38,569 nucleotides of DNA from Magnetococcales bacterium. Its GTDB lineage: Bacteria > Pseudomonadota > Magnetococcia > Magnetococcales > DC0425bin3. Under the pieces are notes generated by a model. It saw only the letters and a program-made list of their open reading frames with translations, was not told where the DNA came from and did no database searches. A program made the translations under genes and the position numbers. Shown piece after piece: positions 21,437 through 32,473 of this stretch (the first letter of the stretch is position 1; each line of letters opens with the position of its first letter). The stretch lies in NCBI GenBank assembly GCA_015229045.1, contig JADGCJ010000017.1, forward strand, positions 1-38,569, written 5' to 3'.

Positions 21437-24400
21437 AGAGTTCCGGACGACTCTTGCAGGCCAGACGCAGGGCAGCCAATGCCCCTTCCATGTCATAACT
21501 CTTCATCGATTCCTCGATGGCTTCTGCACTGACGCCAAACAGGGAGAGGAGCAGGGTACGCTCCTGGTCAAACAGGGATGCAGCATCCGGATCATCTTCG
21601 CTCAACAGAGACTCCAGTCGGGTCACGACATTTCTGGCTGCCGACCAGTCAATGACTGTGGCATCTGCTTTGGATACGACCTTTTCCGTCACCTCTCCCA
21701 GAGCCATCCGCAAATCGCGCAGCAGAGGTGTCAACACCTCTGCAAGGTCCGTCAGGAGAGGATCCACGACGGCCAGCTCCCCGCCCTCTCTGATGGCATG
21801 TTCCACGCGAGCCGCCAACTCCTGAACGCGCACCGCACCCATGTTGCCCGACACCCCCTTGAGGGTATGGGCCAGGCGTTCCGCATCGCCTCGTTCCTGG
21901 ATGACCAGGAGAGAACGTATGGCAGCGACGCTCCCTGCCTGTCCTGCGACATACTTGCGCAGCAGGTTTTCATAGGTGCTGCGTTTGCCCAGGACACGCT
22001 TGAGTCCCGCCGACACATCCAGACCAGGTATGCCTGCCAAAGGGTCGGATCGTGTTGCATCGAGTCGAGGGACCTCGATATCTGGCCGGGTTGGCGACAC
22101 CGGGGTCGGCGGAGGTGGGGATGCGGGTGGAACACCCCTCGTGCCTGGGCGGGCGGGAATCCAGCGCAACAGGGCAGCAAACAAAACTTCCGGATCTATG
22201 GGCTTGACCACATGATCGTTCATGCCTGCTTCCAGGCATTTTTCCCGATCGGCGGCCATGGCGTTGGCGGTCATGGCCAATATCGGCAAATTGGCAAAGC
22301 CAGGCAGGGCACGTATGGCCTTTGTAGCCATCAAGCCATCCATGACCGGCATTTGCATATCCATCAGGACCAGGTCGAAGCGCTGTTCCTGAACCATACG
22401 CACGGCAATGGCACCATTTTCCGCCAGACAGGGTATAAGACCCGCCTCGGACAGCAGTCCCATAGCCACCTCTTGATTGAGGTCGTTGTCTTCCACCAGC
22501 AAGACATGCGTCCCGCGTATCGCCTCCAGTTGGTTGGGAAGGGTACTGGCGCCCTGAACGATCCTCTCCTCTCCGGCCAGACCCCCTCCCAGGGAACGAA
22601 TCATGGTATCGAAAAGAACGGACGGGTTGACCGGCTTGACCAGGATGGATTCAAAACCTGCATCCTGGGCATCGTGCAGAATCTCTTCGCGTCCGTAGGC
22701 GGTCACCATCACCAGGCGGGGCATGCGTATGTGAGGCAGGGCTCTCAGGCGACGTGCGGTTTCCACGCCATCCATGGCAGGCATGTGCCAATCCAGCAAC
22801 ACGACATCGAAGGGGTGATGAGCTGCATCGGCTTGTACGACCAGGTCGAGCGACTCCTTTCCGGAGACTGCCTCGCTCACCAAAAAAGTCATGCTGCGCA
22901 ACATGTCGCCAAGAATTTGCCGTGCCTGGGCGTTATCGTCTACGACCAGGACACGCCGCTCGCGCAGGTCCGGCTCCGGTAACAACTGTCTATGGGTCAC
23001 CGATCCGGGTTGCAAGGCCGCCGTAAACCAGAACGTACTGCCTTTGCCGATTGTACTCTCCACCCCTACATCGCCGCCCATGAGCTGGGCCAGCCGCCGT
23101 GAGATCGCCAGACCCAGGCCGGTTCCGCCATATTTGCGGGTGGTCGACGTATCCGCCTGCTGGAAGGATTGGAACAGTTTGGCCTGTTGTTCCGGCGTTA
23201 GGCCAATCCCGCTATCCTGCACCTCGAAACGGACCAAAAATTTTTGGTCACGCTCTTCTGTTTTGCGAATGCGGATAATGATTTCGCCCTGTTCGGTAAA
23301 TTTCACGGCATTGTTGGCGTAGTTGATCAACACCTGTCCCAGACGCAGAGGATCCCCCTTGAGCTGGGGAGTGAGGCAGCTATCCACATCAAAAATCAGC
23401 TCCAACCCCTTGTCATGTGTCTTTTCTCCGATGAGGCTGGCCACATTGTCGAGCATTTTGTTCAGGTCAAAATCGACCTCCTCGACCGTGAGTTTGCCCG
23501 CCTCGATTTTGGAAAAGTCCAGAATGTCATTGATGATGCCGAGGAGGTGTTGTCCGGAACGCTGGACTTTTTCGACATAATCGCGCTGTTTGGGCGTCAT
23601 GTCGGTTTTCAGGGCCAGGTGGGCCATGCCGATGATGGCATTCATGGGAGTGCGAATTTCGTGACTCATGTTGGCCAGGAAGTCCGATTTCATGCGAGTG
23701 GCCTCCTCGGCCACATCCTTGGCCACGCGCAGTTCGGAGGCAATGTTTTCCAGATCCCTGGTGCGTTCGGCGACCAGCGATTCGAGATGGGCCTGGTAGG
23801 TTGCCAACTCGGCGCGTGCCTTGTCGGCATCTTCGGCCAGGCTCATGGCGGCGATGCGTCCACGATGCAACTCTGCACCGTGCGCCGTGGCAGCCCGTTC
23901 CGCCAGGCGCATCTCCAACTGCTTGACGGCAAAGGAGCCGATCAGGCGGGCAAAGTGAGCCAAGAAGCCGAGGATGGAGGGCAGCTTGCCCGGATCCATG
24001 ACCGGCGCCTCCTCGATGGCCTCGATATAGGCATCGCCGTCAAAACCAAACCCGGAAGCCTGCTGGCGGAAAAAAGTCCGATCCGGCCGGGTGACATGAA
24101 ACTGACCGATAAAAACGTTGGCCACATGGTGTCCATGGATCACGATAGGCGAGGCGCAGTCGGTCATGCCATTCTTGCAACGATACAGGGTAAACTCCTG
24201 GCCTTCACTCAATTCCAGGGCCAGTTTGGTATCGCTCTCGATGCAGTTGGCACAGGACTCCTTGTTGATGCGATGAAAGTCGGTACAGGCGCGCTGCCAG
24301 CGCGATGCCGCCAGCACAACTCCCTCCAGGTCGATGATGGCCATGGAGACACCGACGGCACTGGAAAATTTTTGGATGAGTTCCTGGACCTGCTCGCCAC

Positions 24401-27400
24401 GTAAAAGGTCGACGAATTCGTCCTTGACCATTTGCGTGTTTTTGATCTGATCGGACTGGACAACTGTTTCGATGTCACATGTTTCCGCATCGACCAAATC
24501 TTCCGGCGACACATACGCTTTGTCGTGTCCCATCTGCACAGAAAGTCTGTTGATGTCGCGTTTCAGTTCGATGATGCGTTGTTCACGCCCCAGAGCCAGA
24601 CGGTTGAAGCGTTCGAGATCCTCGATTTTTTTGCGATCCGAGACATCGATAAAAGTGCCGACCAATCCTCCCGGCGAACCATCGACACGGCGAAAACCGG
24701 AGACGAAATAGAGGGTATCGTGAACCTTGCCATCGGCAAACGGGATAGGCATCTCACGTCGAACAGAGGAGGCCGCCGCTATCACGGCCTCATCTTCAGC
24801 CTGGTAGGCAATGCGATCCGCCTCCGGCAGATAGTCGAGGTCGAGAACCCGTTTGCCAATCAGATCGGATCGTTGGACAGCAAAGGTCTCTTCGTAGGAG
24901 CGATTGAAACCCAGGAAACGCGAGTCGGCACCTTTATAAAAAATCGGGTAGGGAATCGTGTCCACCAGGACCTGCTGGAAGGCAAACTGATCACGCAGGG
25001 CCGCTTCGGTCTTTTCGCGCTCCGACTCGGCCTGCCTGCGTTGGGTGACATCCCGAAAGACCACCACGGTTCCCACCAGGGTGCCGTTTTTGCGCATGGG
25101 AGCGACATTGTACTCGACCGGAAAACTGCTGCCATCTTTTCGCCAGAGAACCTCATCTTCGACCTGGCAGACGATCCCCTCCCGATAAGCCCGGACCATG
25201 GGAGACGCCTCTTGCGGATAGGGGGAACCATCCGGATAGGAGTGATGGACGGAGGGGTGCAGCAAAATGCCCTCCAACCCCTCTTCGCTGAAACCGAGCA
25301 TCGATGCCGCCGCCGCGTTGGCAAAGGTGACGCGTCCCTCGCCATCCATGCCGCAAATGCCATCGGTGACGGTGTCCAGGATCAGACGGCTGCGCTCCTC
25401 GGACTCGCTGAGGGCGGTCTCCATGAGCTTGCGTTCGGTGATGTCCTGAACCGTGCCGACCATCCGTGTTGGCGTACCATCGTCCCGCCACTCGAAGATC
25501 GCTCCACGGTTGACCAGCCAGCGGGTCGAGCCGTCCTTGGCCAAGGCACGATAGTCGAGAGCGTACTCATCCAGCTCTCCTGCCAGGTAGGCACGTCCTG
25601 TCGCCAGAACCCGTTCACGATCATCCGGATGGAGGCCCTTTTTCCAAAACTGGCGGGTCACGGGATGAATCTCCTCCATGGTGTAGCCCATCATCTCCGC
25701 CCAACGGGAGTTGACCACCATGGACCCATCGACCAGGTTGACATCCCAAAACCCCAGGCTGCCCCCTTCGATGGCCAGATTGAGGCGTTTTTCCATCTGG
25801 CGGCGCTCGTTGACCTCCTGTCCCAGACGGCGATTCCAGAAAACAATCCCTCCGATAACCAGAGACAGACCCGCTCCCAGGGGCAGCGCCCACTGCAAAA
25901 GGGTGCGCACATCCGTTCCCACCTCGATCCTGATGGCCAGCCAGGGGTTGCGGATGGCGTTCTGTTCCCGGGTATCGAGAGTGGCCAGGGCTTTGTTCAG
26001 GATGGAGGCCAATTCCGGTCGATCCCTGGAAACGCCAAGACGAACTTCATGCACAAAAGGGGTATGGGCTGCCACCTTCAGGTTGGTCAAACCCTTCGTC
26101 TGAATGAGATAGGAAGCTGTGATCAGGTCGCCCACAAAAGCGTATACATTCCCCCGGGAGAGCGCGACCAACCCCTCGGCAGCATCCTGAACCGACTGCA
26201 AGGAGACTTCCGGAAAGCCCCTCTGTACCTGCTTCTGGGCCATACCGCCGTTGACGATGGCTGTCGGACGTTTGGCCAGATCCGCCAGACTGCCCAAAAA
26301 AGGGGAGTCGCCACGGGTCACGATGACCACCGGGGCAACAAGATAGGGATTGGTGACGAGCAGAGATTCCGACACTCCGTCATCGGCGGCGGCGGCGACA
26401 TCCACTTGCCCCTTTTTGACAAGCTCCAAGGCCTGGTTCCAGGGGGTATCTGCCAACTCAAATTCAACCCCGAGTCGCTTGCCCAGGGCCTTGAGAAAAT
26501 CGGTGGCAATCCCCTGATGCCTGCCATGCTCGTCACGATAATCGATCGGCGCCCAGTCGTTGCGCGACCCCACCTTGTAGGGGCCTGGATGAGCTGCGAG
26601 CCACGCCTTCTCCTCTGCCGTCAAAAAAAGTGTCGAGCCTTGTGCCACGGACTCCGGCTTGATTTTATGCCTGGTATAAATGGCCTCCACCCGTCCCTGG
26701 GCAGCCATATCCTGGAGTATTTGGTTCAGCTCCGGGGCCATGCCCGCGTGGGGAGAGATCTTCGACATGCCGAAATAGTTGTCGATGGTCTGGGCCTGAC
26801 GGAACTCGGCGTAGCCATAGCCATCGAAGCCGAGTCCGGCCAAGGCGCTTTCCAATGCCCCCTGGTCCAGAACAACCGCAACATCGATCGTTCCCTCGAT
26901 GAGCGACCGGGCCAAGGCATAGTCGCTGCCATCGGTGGGAATCTTGTTGATGGTTTTGTCATCGTCGAAGCGTGGAAAATAGGCGGTACTCTTTTTGACA
27001 CCTACCTTTGGACCATACAAATCGTCATAGGTGCGCAGAGACTCCTCCCGTCCCTTGCGGACCATGAACAAAATATCCTTGCGCTGTGTCCCGATAGGGC
27101 CAAGAAAATGGACAAAGGCCTCCCGATCCGGTGTGCGGATGGCGCGGGGAACCAGATCCACCGTCCCCTTTTTCATGCCGTCGAGGCTCTCCGGAAAGGG
27201 GGCCGAGCGCCACTGAATCTGATAGCCGATTTTGGCCACGGCCTCTTCGAGGATCTCCTTGAGGGGACCACCAAAGTACTGTCCATCCACAATCATTTCG
27301 GGTGGGCGATGACGCAAATCGGCATGCAGCAACTTGCCATCCGCCCAGAGCGTGGATGGCAGCAGGACAAAAACCAAAGCCAGGAAAAACATGACCCTCG

Positions 27401-27416
27401 ATGAGTGGGGATTCAT
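21435..27416 (-). CDS. Giant hybrid sensor histidine kinase: two periplasmic solute-binding domains, three PAS, PocR, HisKA, HATPase, two receivers, HPt
   Basis: A 1993-residue unorthodox kinase of EvgS/BvgS style. It has a signal peptide (about 1-25), two tandem SBP_bac_3-type Venus-flytrap domains (about 30-250 and 275-495) and one membrane helix (about 509-528). PAS domains follow at about 545-665, 668-797 and 806-930, then a coil. A PocR sensory domain (about 1003-1175) carries the cysteine cluster around Cys1055/Cys1058 (SCANC). HisKA has the phospho-acceptor His1252 (SHEIRTP), and the ATPase has the N box NAVKF, DSGIGL and [13 protein letters not shown]. Receivers carry Asp1542 and Asp1686, and the HPt domain has His1850 (AHTLKG). 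All phosphorelay residues are present. The ATG at 27416 has a weak ribosome site. The HD-GYP regulator follows after 11 bases and is the probable output. Confidence 0.93.
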   Translation of the reverse strand: MNPHSSRVMFFLALVFVLLPSTLWADGKLLHADLRHRPPEMIVDGQYFGGPLKEILEEAVAKIGYQIQWRSAPFPESLDGMKKGTVDLVPRAIRTPDREAFVHFLGPIGTQRKDILFMVRKGREESLRTYDDLYGPKVGVKKSTAYFPRFDDDKTINKIPTDGSDYALARSLIEGTIDVAVVLDQGALESALAGLGFDGYGYAEFRQAQTIDNYFGMSKISPHAGMAPELNQILQDMAAQGRVEAIYTRHKIKPESVAQGSTLFLTAEEKAWLAAHPGPYKVGSRNDWAPIDYRDEHGRHQGIATDFLKALGKRLGVEFELADTPWNQALELVKKGQVDVAAAADDGVSESLLVTNPYLVAPVVIVTRGDSPFLGSLADLAKRPTAIVNGGMAQKQVQRGFPEVSLQSVQDAAEGLVALSRGNVYAFVGDLITASYLIQTKGLTNLKVAAHTPFVHEVRLGVSRDRPELASILNKALATLDTREQNAIRNPWLAIRIEVGTDVRTLLQWALPLGAGLSLVIGGIVFWNRRLGQEVNERRQMEKRLNLAIEGGSLGFWDVNLVDGSMVVNSRWAEMMGYTMEEIHPVTRQFWKKGLHPDDRERVLATGRAYLAGELDEYALDYRALAKDGSTRWLVNRGAIFEWRDDGTPTRMVGTVQDITERKLMETALSESEERSRLILDTVTDGICGMDGEGRVTFANAAAASMLGFSEEGLEGILLHPSVHHSYPDGSPYPQEASPMVRAYREGIVCQVEDEVLWRKDGSSFPVEYNVAPMRKNGTLVGTVVVFRDVTQRRQAESEREKTEAALRDQFAFQQVLVDTIPYPIFYKGADSRFLGFNRSYEETFAVQRSDLIGKRVLDLDYLPEADRIAYQAEDEAVIAAASSVRREMPIPFADGKVHDTLYFVSGFRRVDGSPGGLVGTFIDVSDRKKIEDLERFNRLALGREQRIIELKRDINRLSVQMGHDKAYVSPEDLVDAETCDIETVVQSDQIKNTQMVKDEFVDLLRGEQVQELIQKFSSAVGVSMAIIDLEGVVLAASRWQRACTDFHRINKESCANCIESDTKLALELSEGQEFTLYRCKNGMTDCASPIVIHGHHVANVFIGQFHVTRPDRTFFRQQASGFGFDGDAYIEAIEEAPVMDPGKLPSILGFLAHFARLIGSFAVKQLEMRLAERAATAHGAELHRGRIAAMSLAEDADKARAELATYQAHLESLVAERTRDLENIASELRVAKDVAEEATRMKSDFLANMSHEIRTPMNAIIGMAHLALKTDMTPKQRDYVEKVQRSGQHLLGIINDILDFSKIEAGKLTVEEVDFDLNKMLDNVASLIGEKTHDKGLELIFDVDSCLTPQLKGDPLRLGQVLINYANNAVKFTEQGEIIIRIRKTEERDQKFLVRFEVQDSGIGLTPEQQAKLFQSFQQADTSTTRKYGGTGLGLAISRRLAQLMGGDVGVESTIGKGSTFWFTAALQPGSVTHRQLLPEPDLRERRVLVVDDNAQARQILGDMLRSMTFLVSEAVSGKESLDLVVQADAAHHPFDVVLLDWHMPAMDGVETARRLRALPHIRMPRLVMVTAYGREEILHDAQDAGFESILVKPVNPSVLFDTMIRSLGGGLAGEERIVQGASTLPNQLEAIRGTHVLLVEDNDLNQEVAMGLLSEAGLIPCLAENGAIAVRMVQEQRFDLVLMDMQMPVMDGLMATKAIRALPGFANLPILAMTANAMAADREKCLEAGMNDHVVKPIDPEVLFAALLRWIPARPGTRGVPPASPPPPTPVSPTRPDIEVPRLDATRSDPLAGIPGLDVSAGLKRVLGKRSTYENLLRKYVAGQAGSVAAIRSLLVIQERGDAERLAHTLKGVSGNMGAVRVQELAARVEHAIREGGELAVVDPLLTDLAEVLTPLLRDLRMALGEVTEKVVSKADATVIDWSAARNVVTRLESLLSEDDPDAASLFDQERTLLLSLFGVSAEAIEESMKSYDMEGALAALRLACKSRPEL

Positions 27417-27468
27417 TCTGCACCGCTCGGCCCTGTCGAAGGGTGACCGTCAATGACTATTCTGCCCA

Positions 27469-30387
27469 TCAAAGCGAAAAAACGCTCATATCAAGCTGTT
27501 TGGCCTGCTCTTCCAGGGTGCGGGCGTTGCTGACAACGGCAAGATTGGCAAGCTCCGGTCGCAACCAGGTGGCAGCGACCCGCTGGAGATCCGCAACGGT
27601 GACCTCCAGAACCCGACGGCGAAACAAACGCCGCCGCTCCGGGGTTCGACCATTGTAGAGGTCGTGGAAAGCCCGCTTCGCCTCACCCGCCGGGGAACCC
27701 GGACGGTCAATGCTGCCAATGATCCCCAGAATGGCCTCCTCCAGGGCACGGAACTCGTGGCGAGTCTCCATGAGCCAGGCGATGGAACGATCAAAATCGG
27801 TGAAGGTATCCGCCAGGCGTGGATCCCGGTAGGAGTAGAAGCGGAAAGTGCCCGAGTCGGCATCGTAGCCGGCACCACCACCGTAGGCGCCTCCCTGCTC
27901 ACGCAAGGTTTTATGTAAAAATCCATTGCGCAAAAACTGACCCAACACCAAAAGCGCCGGGGCATCGTCATGCACGTAGGGAGGCGCAGGGTAGGCCTTG
28001 GCACAAAACTGCACCTGGGTGGAGGTGCTCCACCCCTCACGCACCCGCCGTATTGCAGAACCAACCGAAAAATCGGGAGCGTTCCCCCCTCCTCCAGGAG
28101 AGCCGGACCAGATGCGTGTCAGACTTTGCGCGACGGCAGCACACCGCTCCCCCTCCCCGACAAGAAGCAATTGGCGCGGCGCCAGGAGCAGCCGCTCCTG
28201 CAAGCGCTTCAGATTGGCGGCAAACCCCTCCAGATTGGCGCGGAGCTTGAGGGACTCGTCCAGGGCTTTCAGACGTTTGATGGCACCGAGACCACCCCAG
28301 CGATCGGCCATCGCCGCCGACGGACTCAAACCCCCGGCCGCAGCGGAGATGGCCAGGGCATGGCCATTGTCGGTGACACGCATCTCCGCACTGGCACGCA
28401 TCTGGGCGATGAGTTCCCGCAGACGGGTCAATTCGTCGAAGCAGGGTCTCTCCAGGGTCTCCCGCAGCAACGTTCCCATCGCCTCCTGATTGCGAGACAG
28501 GGCCTTGCCGGAGATGACAAAGTTGCCCCGGCACTGTCGGACATCATCCACGGCACCATGGACCGAAGCCCGGGCAGAGACCCCACCCGTGACCAGGGAC
28601 TGCCAGGCCTGGGTGGCCAGATAGTCACGCCCCCCCGATCCCACCTCGCTCACACAGGCGGCATACAAAGGCAGGATATCCACCAGGTCAGCATTGAGTT
28701 GTGGCAGATCCAAAACCACCTGCTGATAAATCAGGCCGTTGGTGGGGCGGTCATAGATCGTCGTCTTGAGGCCAGCCACCTCGGTGGCATTGCCCCTCGG
28801 GATGGGAATGTCAGCCGGAACATCGGCCAAACCGACCTTGGGCAACACCTCCGGATCGTCCTCTCTCTCCTGGCGCGCCCGCAGATCTGCGGCCCCGGTG
28901 ACCACCTCCTGGAGCTGTTCCGGGGTGAGACATTGTTTGATGGCGGCGAGCCGGGCACTCTCTTTGGCTTTGCGAGTCTCGGCAAGCTGCGGGTCAGGTT
29001 TCAGGACCAGACGCACCCGGTGTGGATTGTCCAACAACAGGCGACGCACCAGCCCCTTGATGAACTGCGGATCCCGAATGCGCTCCCGCATCCGTTCCAA
29101 AACAGGCTCGATAGCCAGGGCTGCGACGGGATCACTCCCATGCAGCGCCGGCGGCAAGGCTGTCAACATGAGCTTGAGTCCATAGGGGAATCCGTCACCA
29201 CTGATCTCTCGCCGCGACAACTCCAACTGATGGAAGACCGCCTCCAGGCGTTCCGGCTCCACGCCGTCGGCCGCCACCTGTTCCAGGACCGACACGACCA
29301 GCTCTTCCACCGCCTGCGCCCGATCAGGCTCCGATCCCTCCACACCGGCGACAAACACCATCTCCCGCACCGAATCATCCAGGCCGCAGGAAGGGGATGG
29401 GGCGCTGCCCAAATCCGTCGTCTCCAACGCCTGAAGCAGGGGGGAAGAGCTGTTGTCCAACAACACCCCGGTCAACAGATGGGCCTCCAGCAGGGCCTCC
29501 AGATCAATGCTGCGTCCCAGGAGCCAGCCCAGAACTATGTGGGTCTTGCGCTCTGTCCCCTCCTCGGACTCCAGGGCATAGCTCTCCTCGACCTCGATGG
29601 GTCGGGTACGGCGCCGCTCGTCGGGGACACCAAGGTCGAGTTCCAGACGGGAAAACCGATGCAGAACCCTCTCCGTGAACACCTGTTGATGTTCCACGGC
29701 CGGAATCTCGCCGTAGGTCATGAAAACGGCGTTGGAGGGGTGATAGTGCCGGGCATGGAAAGCCCGCAGCTCCTCCCAGGTCAGATCGGGAATCACCTCG
29801 GGATCGCCGCCGCTGTTGTGATGATAGGTCGTGGTTGGAAAAAGGTGGCGGGCAATCTGCTCCCACAACACCCGCGCCGGCGAACTCATCGCCCCCTTCA
29901 TTTCGTTGAACACCACACCCTTGTACACCAGATCCGCGTTGAGATCCGTACCATCAGCCAGCTCGATCCGGCACCCCTCCTGGGCAAAATCGAGCTTTTG
30001 CAGAGAGGGAAAAAAGGCCGCGTCGAGATAGACATTGAGAAGGTTCAGGAAATCCTTCCGGGATTGGCTCGCGAAGGGATAGGCGGTCCAGTCGCTGGAG
30101 GTAAAGGCGTTCATGAAGGTGGCCAGCGAGCGCCGCAGCATCATGAAAAAAGGATCCCGCACCGGATAGCGTTCGCTGCCGCACAGCGCCGTATGCTCGA
30201 GGATGTGCGCCACCCCGGTCGAATCCTGGGGAACGGTCAGAAAAGCCACCAGAAAGGCATTGTGCGGATCCGGCGCCGCCAGGTGCAGATGTCTCGCCCC
30301 CGTGGCCCGGTGCCGGTAGGACTCCACGGTGAGGTTCAGGGCCGTCACCGGCTCACGTCGCAACAGTTCAAAGGGTGTCGAAGTCAT
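27469..30387 (-). CDS. M16C zinc metalloprotease, PreP/Cym1-like
   Basis: A 972-residue protease of the pitrilysin M16C group, related to mitochondrial and plastid presequence protease, which degrades peptides too long for oligopeptidases inside a closed chamber. The inverted zinc motif HxxEH is His61-x2-Glu64-His65 (AHILEHTALCGSERYPVRDPF), and the distal ligand is Glu162 in VVFNEMKGAMSSP. The four-domain, roughly 970-residue length is right for the family. There is no signal peptide, so it is cytoplasmic. The ATG at 30387 is preferred because GGAAAG lies about nine bases upstream; in-frame ATGs at 30396 and 30432 are less well placed. A sigma-70-like promoter (30451-30479) lies upstream, so it need not depend on the preceding MntA/HepT-type genes. 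Confidence 0.93.
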   Translation of the reverse strand: MTSTPFELLRREPVTALNLTVESYRHRATGARHLHLAAPDPHNAFLVAFLTVPQDSTGVAHILEHTALCGSERYPVRDPFFMMLRRSLATFMNAFTSSDWTAYPFASQSRKDFLNLLNVYLDAAFFPSLQKLDFAQEGCRIELADGTDLNADLVYKGVVFNEMKGAMSSPARVLWEQIARHLFPTTTYHHNSGGDPEVIPDLTWEELRAFHARHYHPSNAVFMTYGEIPAVEHQQVFTERVLHRFSRLELDLGVPDERRRTRPIEVEESYALESEEGTERKTHIVLGWLLGRSIDLEALLEAHLLTGVLLDNSSSPLLQALETTDLGSAPSPSCGLDDSVREMVFVAGVEGSEPDRAQAVEELVVSVLEQVAADGVEPERLEAVFHQLELSRREISGDGFPYGLKLMLTALPPALHGSDPVAALAIEPVLERMRERIRDPQFIKGLVRRLLLDNPHRVRLVLKPDPQLAETRKAKESARLAAIKQCLTPEQLQEVVTGAADLRARQEREDDPEVLPKVGLADVPADIPIPRGNATEVAGLKTTIYDRPTNGLIYQQVVLDLPQLNADLVDILPLYAACVSEVGSGGRDYLATQAWQSLVTGGVSARASVHGAVDDVRQCRGNFVISGKALSRNQEAMGTLLRETLERPCFDELTRLRELIAQMRASAEMRVTDNGHALAISAAAGGLSPSAAMADRWGGLGAIKRLKALDESLKLRANLEGFAANLKRLQERLLLAPRQLLLVGEGERCAAVAQSLTRIWSGSPGGGGNAPDFSVGSAIRRVREGWSTSTQVQFCAKAYPAPPYVHDDAPALLVLGQFLRNGFLHKTLREQGGAYGGGAGYDADSGTFRFYSYRDPRLADTFTDFDRSIAWLMETRHEFRALEEAILGIIGSIDRPGSPAGEAKRAFHDLYNGRTPERRRLFRRRVLEVTVADLQRVAATWLRPELANLAVVSNARTLEEQAKQLDMSVFSL

Positions 30388-30450
30388 CGCTGTCATCTTT
30401 CCAGGTTCGCCGGTTTGAGTGCAGGCCGCCATCCGGCCGACAAAAGAGTC

Positions 30451-30479
30451 ATTGTACGAGCATTGCCATGCCTGGTCAA
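30451..30479 (-). promoter_or_regulatory. Sigma-70-type promoter of the M16C protease gene
   Basis: On the minus strand TTGACC (30479-30474) and TACAAT (30456-30451) are separated by exactly 17 bases, five of six matches to each consensus box. Predicted initiation near 30444 leaves a leader of about 57 bases to the chosen ATG. Confidence 0.7.
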
Positions 30480-30493
30480 AAAAACATCACACC

Positions 30494-30907
30494 TCAACCA
30501 GGCTCGCCAAAGCGCAAGACCAATGTCGCGTACAACTGGCGCATGGCCTGGCAATAACCAGGGATGCGGGCATGAATGTCGCGTGCCAGGGATTCCTTGT
30601 AGGTGTGTGACGTCAGATTGCGGTCCAGAAGCATGCTGATCCACAGTTTTTCGTCATGGATCCACTCTGCGGCGTAGGCCTTTTGCAAGGCCTGTTTGGG
30701 AGTCTTGGCGTTTTCCCCCTCGGCTTCGAGGAGCTTCTTCAAGGTTTTCCAGGTCAATTCGACGCAAAATTCAAAACGCTGGATGGTGGCGTCCAGGACC
30801 ATCGAATCCGTCCTGACATCACGGGAGAGGGCCTCTTGCAAACGATCGAGGGCATACCCCAACTCACGCAGGGAGTCCCTTGCGTTGGCGTTGTCAAGAT
30901 CGTTCAT
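30494..30907 (-). CDS. HEPN-fold HepT/HI0074-like protein (nucleotidyltransferase substrate-binding family)
   Basis: A 137-residue all-helical protein of the HI0074 (NTase_sub_bind) branch of HEPN proteins. It carries the HEPN RNase signature Rx4HxY as Arg96-Asn-Leu-Thr-Ser-His101-Thr-Tyr103. In MntA-HepT toxin-antitoxin systems the HEPN protein is the RNase toxin, and the partner nucleotidyltransferase silences it by adding AMP to the Tyr of this motif. Tyr103 is therefore the expected modification site. Its start overlaps the end of the MNT gene by 14 bases, the usual order of antitoxin first, toxin second. Toxicity is inferred; some HI0074-type pairs have not been shown to be toxic. Confidence 0.85.
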   Translation of the reverse strand: MNDLDNANARDSLRELGYALDRLQEALSRDVRTDSMVLDATIQRFEFCVELTWKTLKKLLEAEGENAKTPKQALQKAYAAEWIHDEKLWISMLLDRNLTSHTYKESLARDIHARIPGYCQAMRQLYATLVLRFGEPG

Positions 30908-31238
30908 GGATCACCTGATGATCCTTTTCAATGTTTTGACGTAGACGACTACGCTGTGGTTCTGCATCCAGGCGCAGGCAATCAATTTCCAGCAAGGTAT
31001 CGGCCTCTGCGACAATATCGAGAACCTGTTGCCACTCCTCGTTTCCAGCCGTGGGACAGACGATGGCCAGATCGATATCCGAGCGGGGGCGATGGGTGTT
31101 TCTCGCCCTGGAACCATAAAGATAAATGGCCTCGACAAAGGGAAGGGCCTTGATCTGCTCGATGAAACGATACGCAAGCAACCTGTCCATGCTCGACTCA
31201 TGCCCGATCTGGTCCAACTCTTTGTCCAGTCGTTGCAT
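30894..31238 (-). CDS. MNT-type minimal nucleotidyltransferase (MntA/HI0073-like)
   Basis: A 114-residue minimal nucleotidyltransferase with the polymerase-beta-fold signature GS-x10-DxD: Gly42-Ser43 and Asp54/Asp56 (YGSRARNTHRPRSDIDLAI). All catalytic residues are present, so it should transfer AMP from ATP to the HEPN protein encoded next, with which it overlaps by 14 bases. The start is uncertain. ATG at 31238 is preceded by GGGGGG four bases away, while ATGs at 31250 and 31190 are possible. It diverges from ccmI with about 136 bases between. An MntA/HepT toxin-antitoxin or phage-defence role follows from the family, not from anything else in this neighbourhood. Confidence 0.85.
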   Translation of the reverse strand: MQRLDKELDQIGHESSMDRLLAYRFIEQIKALPFVEAIYLYGSRARNTHRPRSDIDLAIVCPTAGNEEWQQVLDIVAEADTLLEIDCLRLDAEPQRSRLRQNIEKDHQVIHERS

Positions 31239-31374
31239 AACGCCCCCCATCGTGCCATCAGGAAAGTGGCTGAACAACACATCCGGTCATGGATCATGGG
31301 AAAAACAGCAATGGCTTATCCGGATATGTTGGGTTACCATGAACCATTTTCCTCTTTTTGTCGAGATTGAGCCG

Positions 31375-32325
31375 ATGTCCTGGATCTGGATTCTGCCCGC
31401 CTTGTTGGGCGTTGCCCTGAGTGTGACGCTTTACCCCCTGTTTTCACGTCGGGGGGGAGCGCCCCTGCCCGTTGGTCTGGAAAACAACCCACGGGTCGAA
31501 CTTGAAGACCGGCGCGACATTCTGCTGCGCCAACTCAAGGAGCTGGAATGGATTGGAGAGCTCTCTCCCCGCAGCGACAACAGTGGCACGAACAACCTTC
31601 GTACCGACATGGAAGAGGAGCTGGGTGTTATCCTGGATCGACTGCACACCGTCGACGCTGCACCGTCTGGCGTTGTTTCCGGAAAGGATTCAGGCCAGTC
31701 GCGCCACGCCGTCGATAGCGCTGTCGGCGTATCGGTCTTGCTGCTGATCGTGATCATGAGCGGTGGATTGTACTATTTTTTGGGCACCCCTTTTCCTCCC
31801 GTGTCGGCGATTGCGGAGCGCGCCTCACCCCATGGAGCAGGTGGTGCCGCTCCCGACATGAACGCCCTCGTTACCAGGCTGGCTGCCCGCATGCAGCAAA
31901 ATCCGGATGATCTGGAAGGCCATCTTCGCCTGGGTCGTGCCTACGCCTACCTGGGAAAAGAGAGTGAAGCCCTCACCGCCTATACCCATGTCCTGACCCG
32001 CGATCCAAACAACACGAACGCCGCCGCCGGTGTGGCAAGCATTTTGGTGGAAAGCGATCAGGCAGATCAGGTCAAACGGGGCCTCGAGCTTTTCAAGGGT
32101 ATCCTGGAACGGCAACCGGACCACACCGAAGCCCTGTGGATCATCGGGGCCATGGCTTTTCGCGTCGGGGATCGCGACCAGGCCCTGACTCTGTGGAAAA
32201 AACTCCTTGGTCAGGTGCAGCCGGACTCACCCATGTTCAAGGAGGTGGAACAGGCCATTCGCCAGGCCGAAGCCTTGCCTCCCTCCACCCCAAAATCCAA
32301 CCCTGGAAACAAAACTCAGCCGTAA
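31375..32325 (+). CDS. ccmI: CcmI/CycH-like cytochrome c biogenesis protein with TPR domain
   Basis: A 316-residue membrane protein with the CcmI layout. Transmembrane helix 1 (about 4-22) is followed by a cytoplasmic leucine-zipper-like loop (EDRRDILLRQLKELEWIGEL, 44-63), helix 2 (about 117-137) and a periplasmic domain with TPR repeats (about 165-290). CcmI presents apocytochrome c to the heme-ligation complex CcmF/CcmH. No other ccm gene is in the window; the downstream genes are tatABC. The ATG at 31375 places helix 1 at the extreme N-terminus as in homologues; an in-frame ATG at 31339 adds 12 residues and cannot be excluded. The C-terminal tail is Pro-rich. The periplasmic cytochrome c-prime at 6561-7007 is a possible client. 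Confidence 0.82.
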   Translation: MSWIWILPALLGVALSVTLYPLFSRRGGAPLPVGLENNPRVELEDRRDILLRQLKELEWIGELSPRSDNSGTNNLRTDMEEELGVILDRLHTVDAAPSGVVSGKDSGQSRHAVDSAVGVSVLLLIVIMSGGLYYFLGTPFPPVSAIAERASPHGAGGAAPDMNALVTRLAARMQQNPDDLEGHLRLGRAYAYLGKESEALTAYTHVLTRDPNNTNAAAGVASILVESDQADQVKRGLELFKGILERQPDHTEALWIIGAMAFRVGDRDQALTLWKKLLGQVQPDSPMFKEVEQAIRQAEALPPSTPKSNPGNKTQP

Positions 32326-32473
32326 GCCGACAAGACCATCTCAAGCCAACTGGTGTATGACCCCGCCTTTCGGTAAGATGACGACCAGGAGTACGGCCTG
32401 ACGTGTGAGGTATGGAGGCCCGGATGCACGTCGTGAATCTCTCCCTTTCACCCGGTACAAAGGAAATACGACC

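Noticed and set aside
24432..27404. Long plus-strand frames opposite the giant kinase and opposite the M16C protease (27970-30639)
   Set aside because: These are antisense open frames caused by GC-rich codon bias. Neither shows a domain, while the minus-strand genes have complete motif sets.
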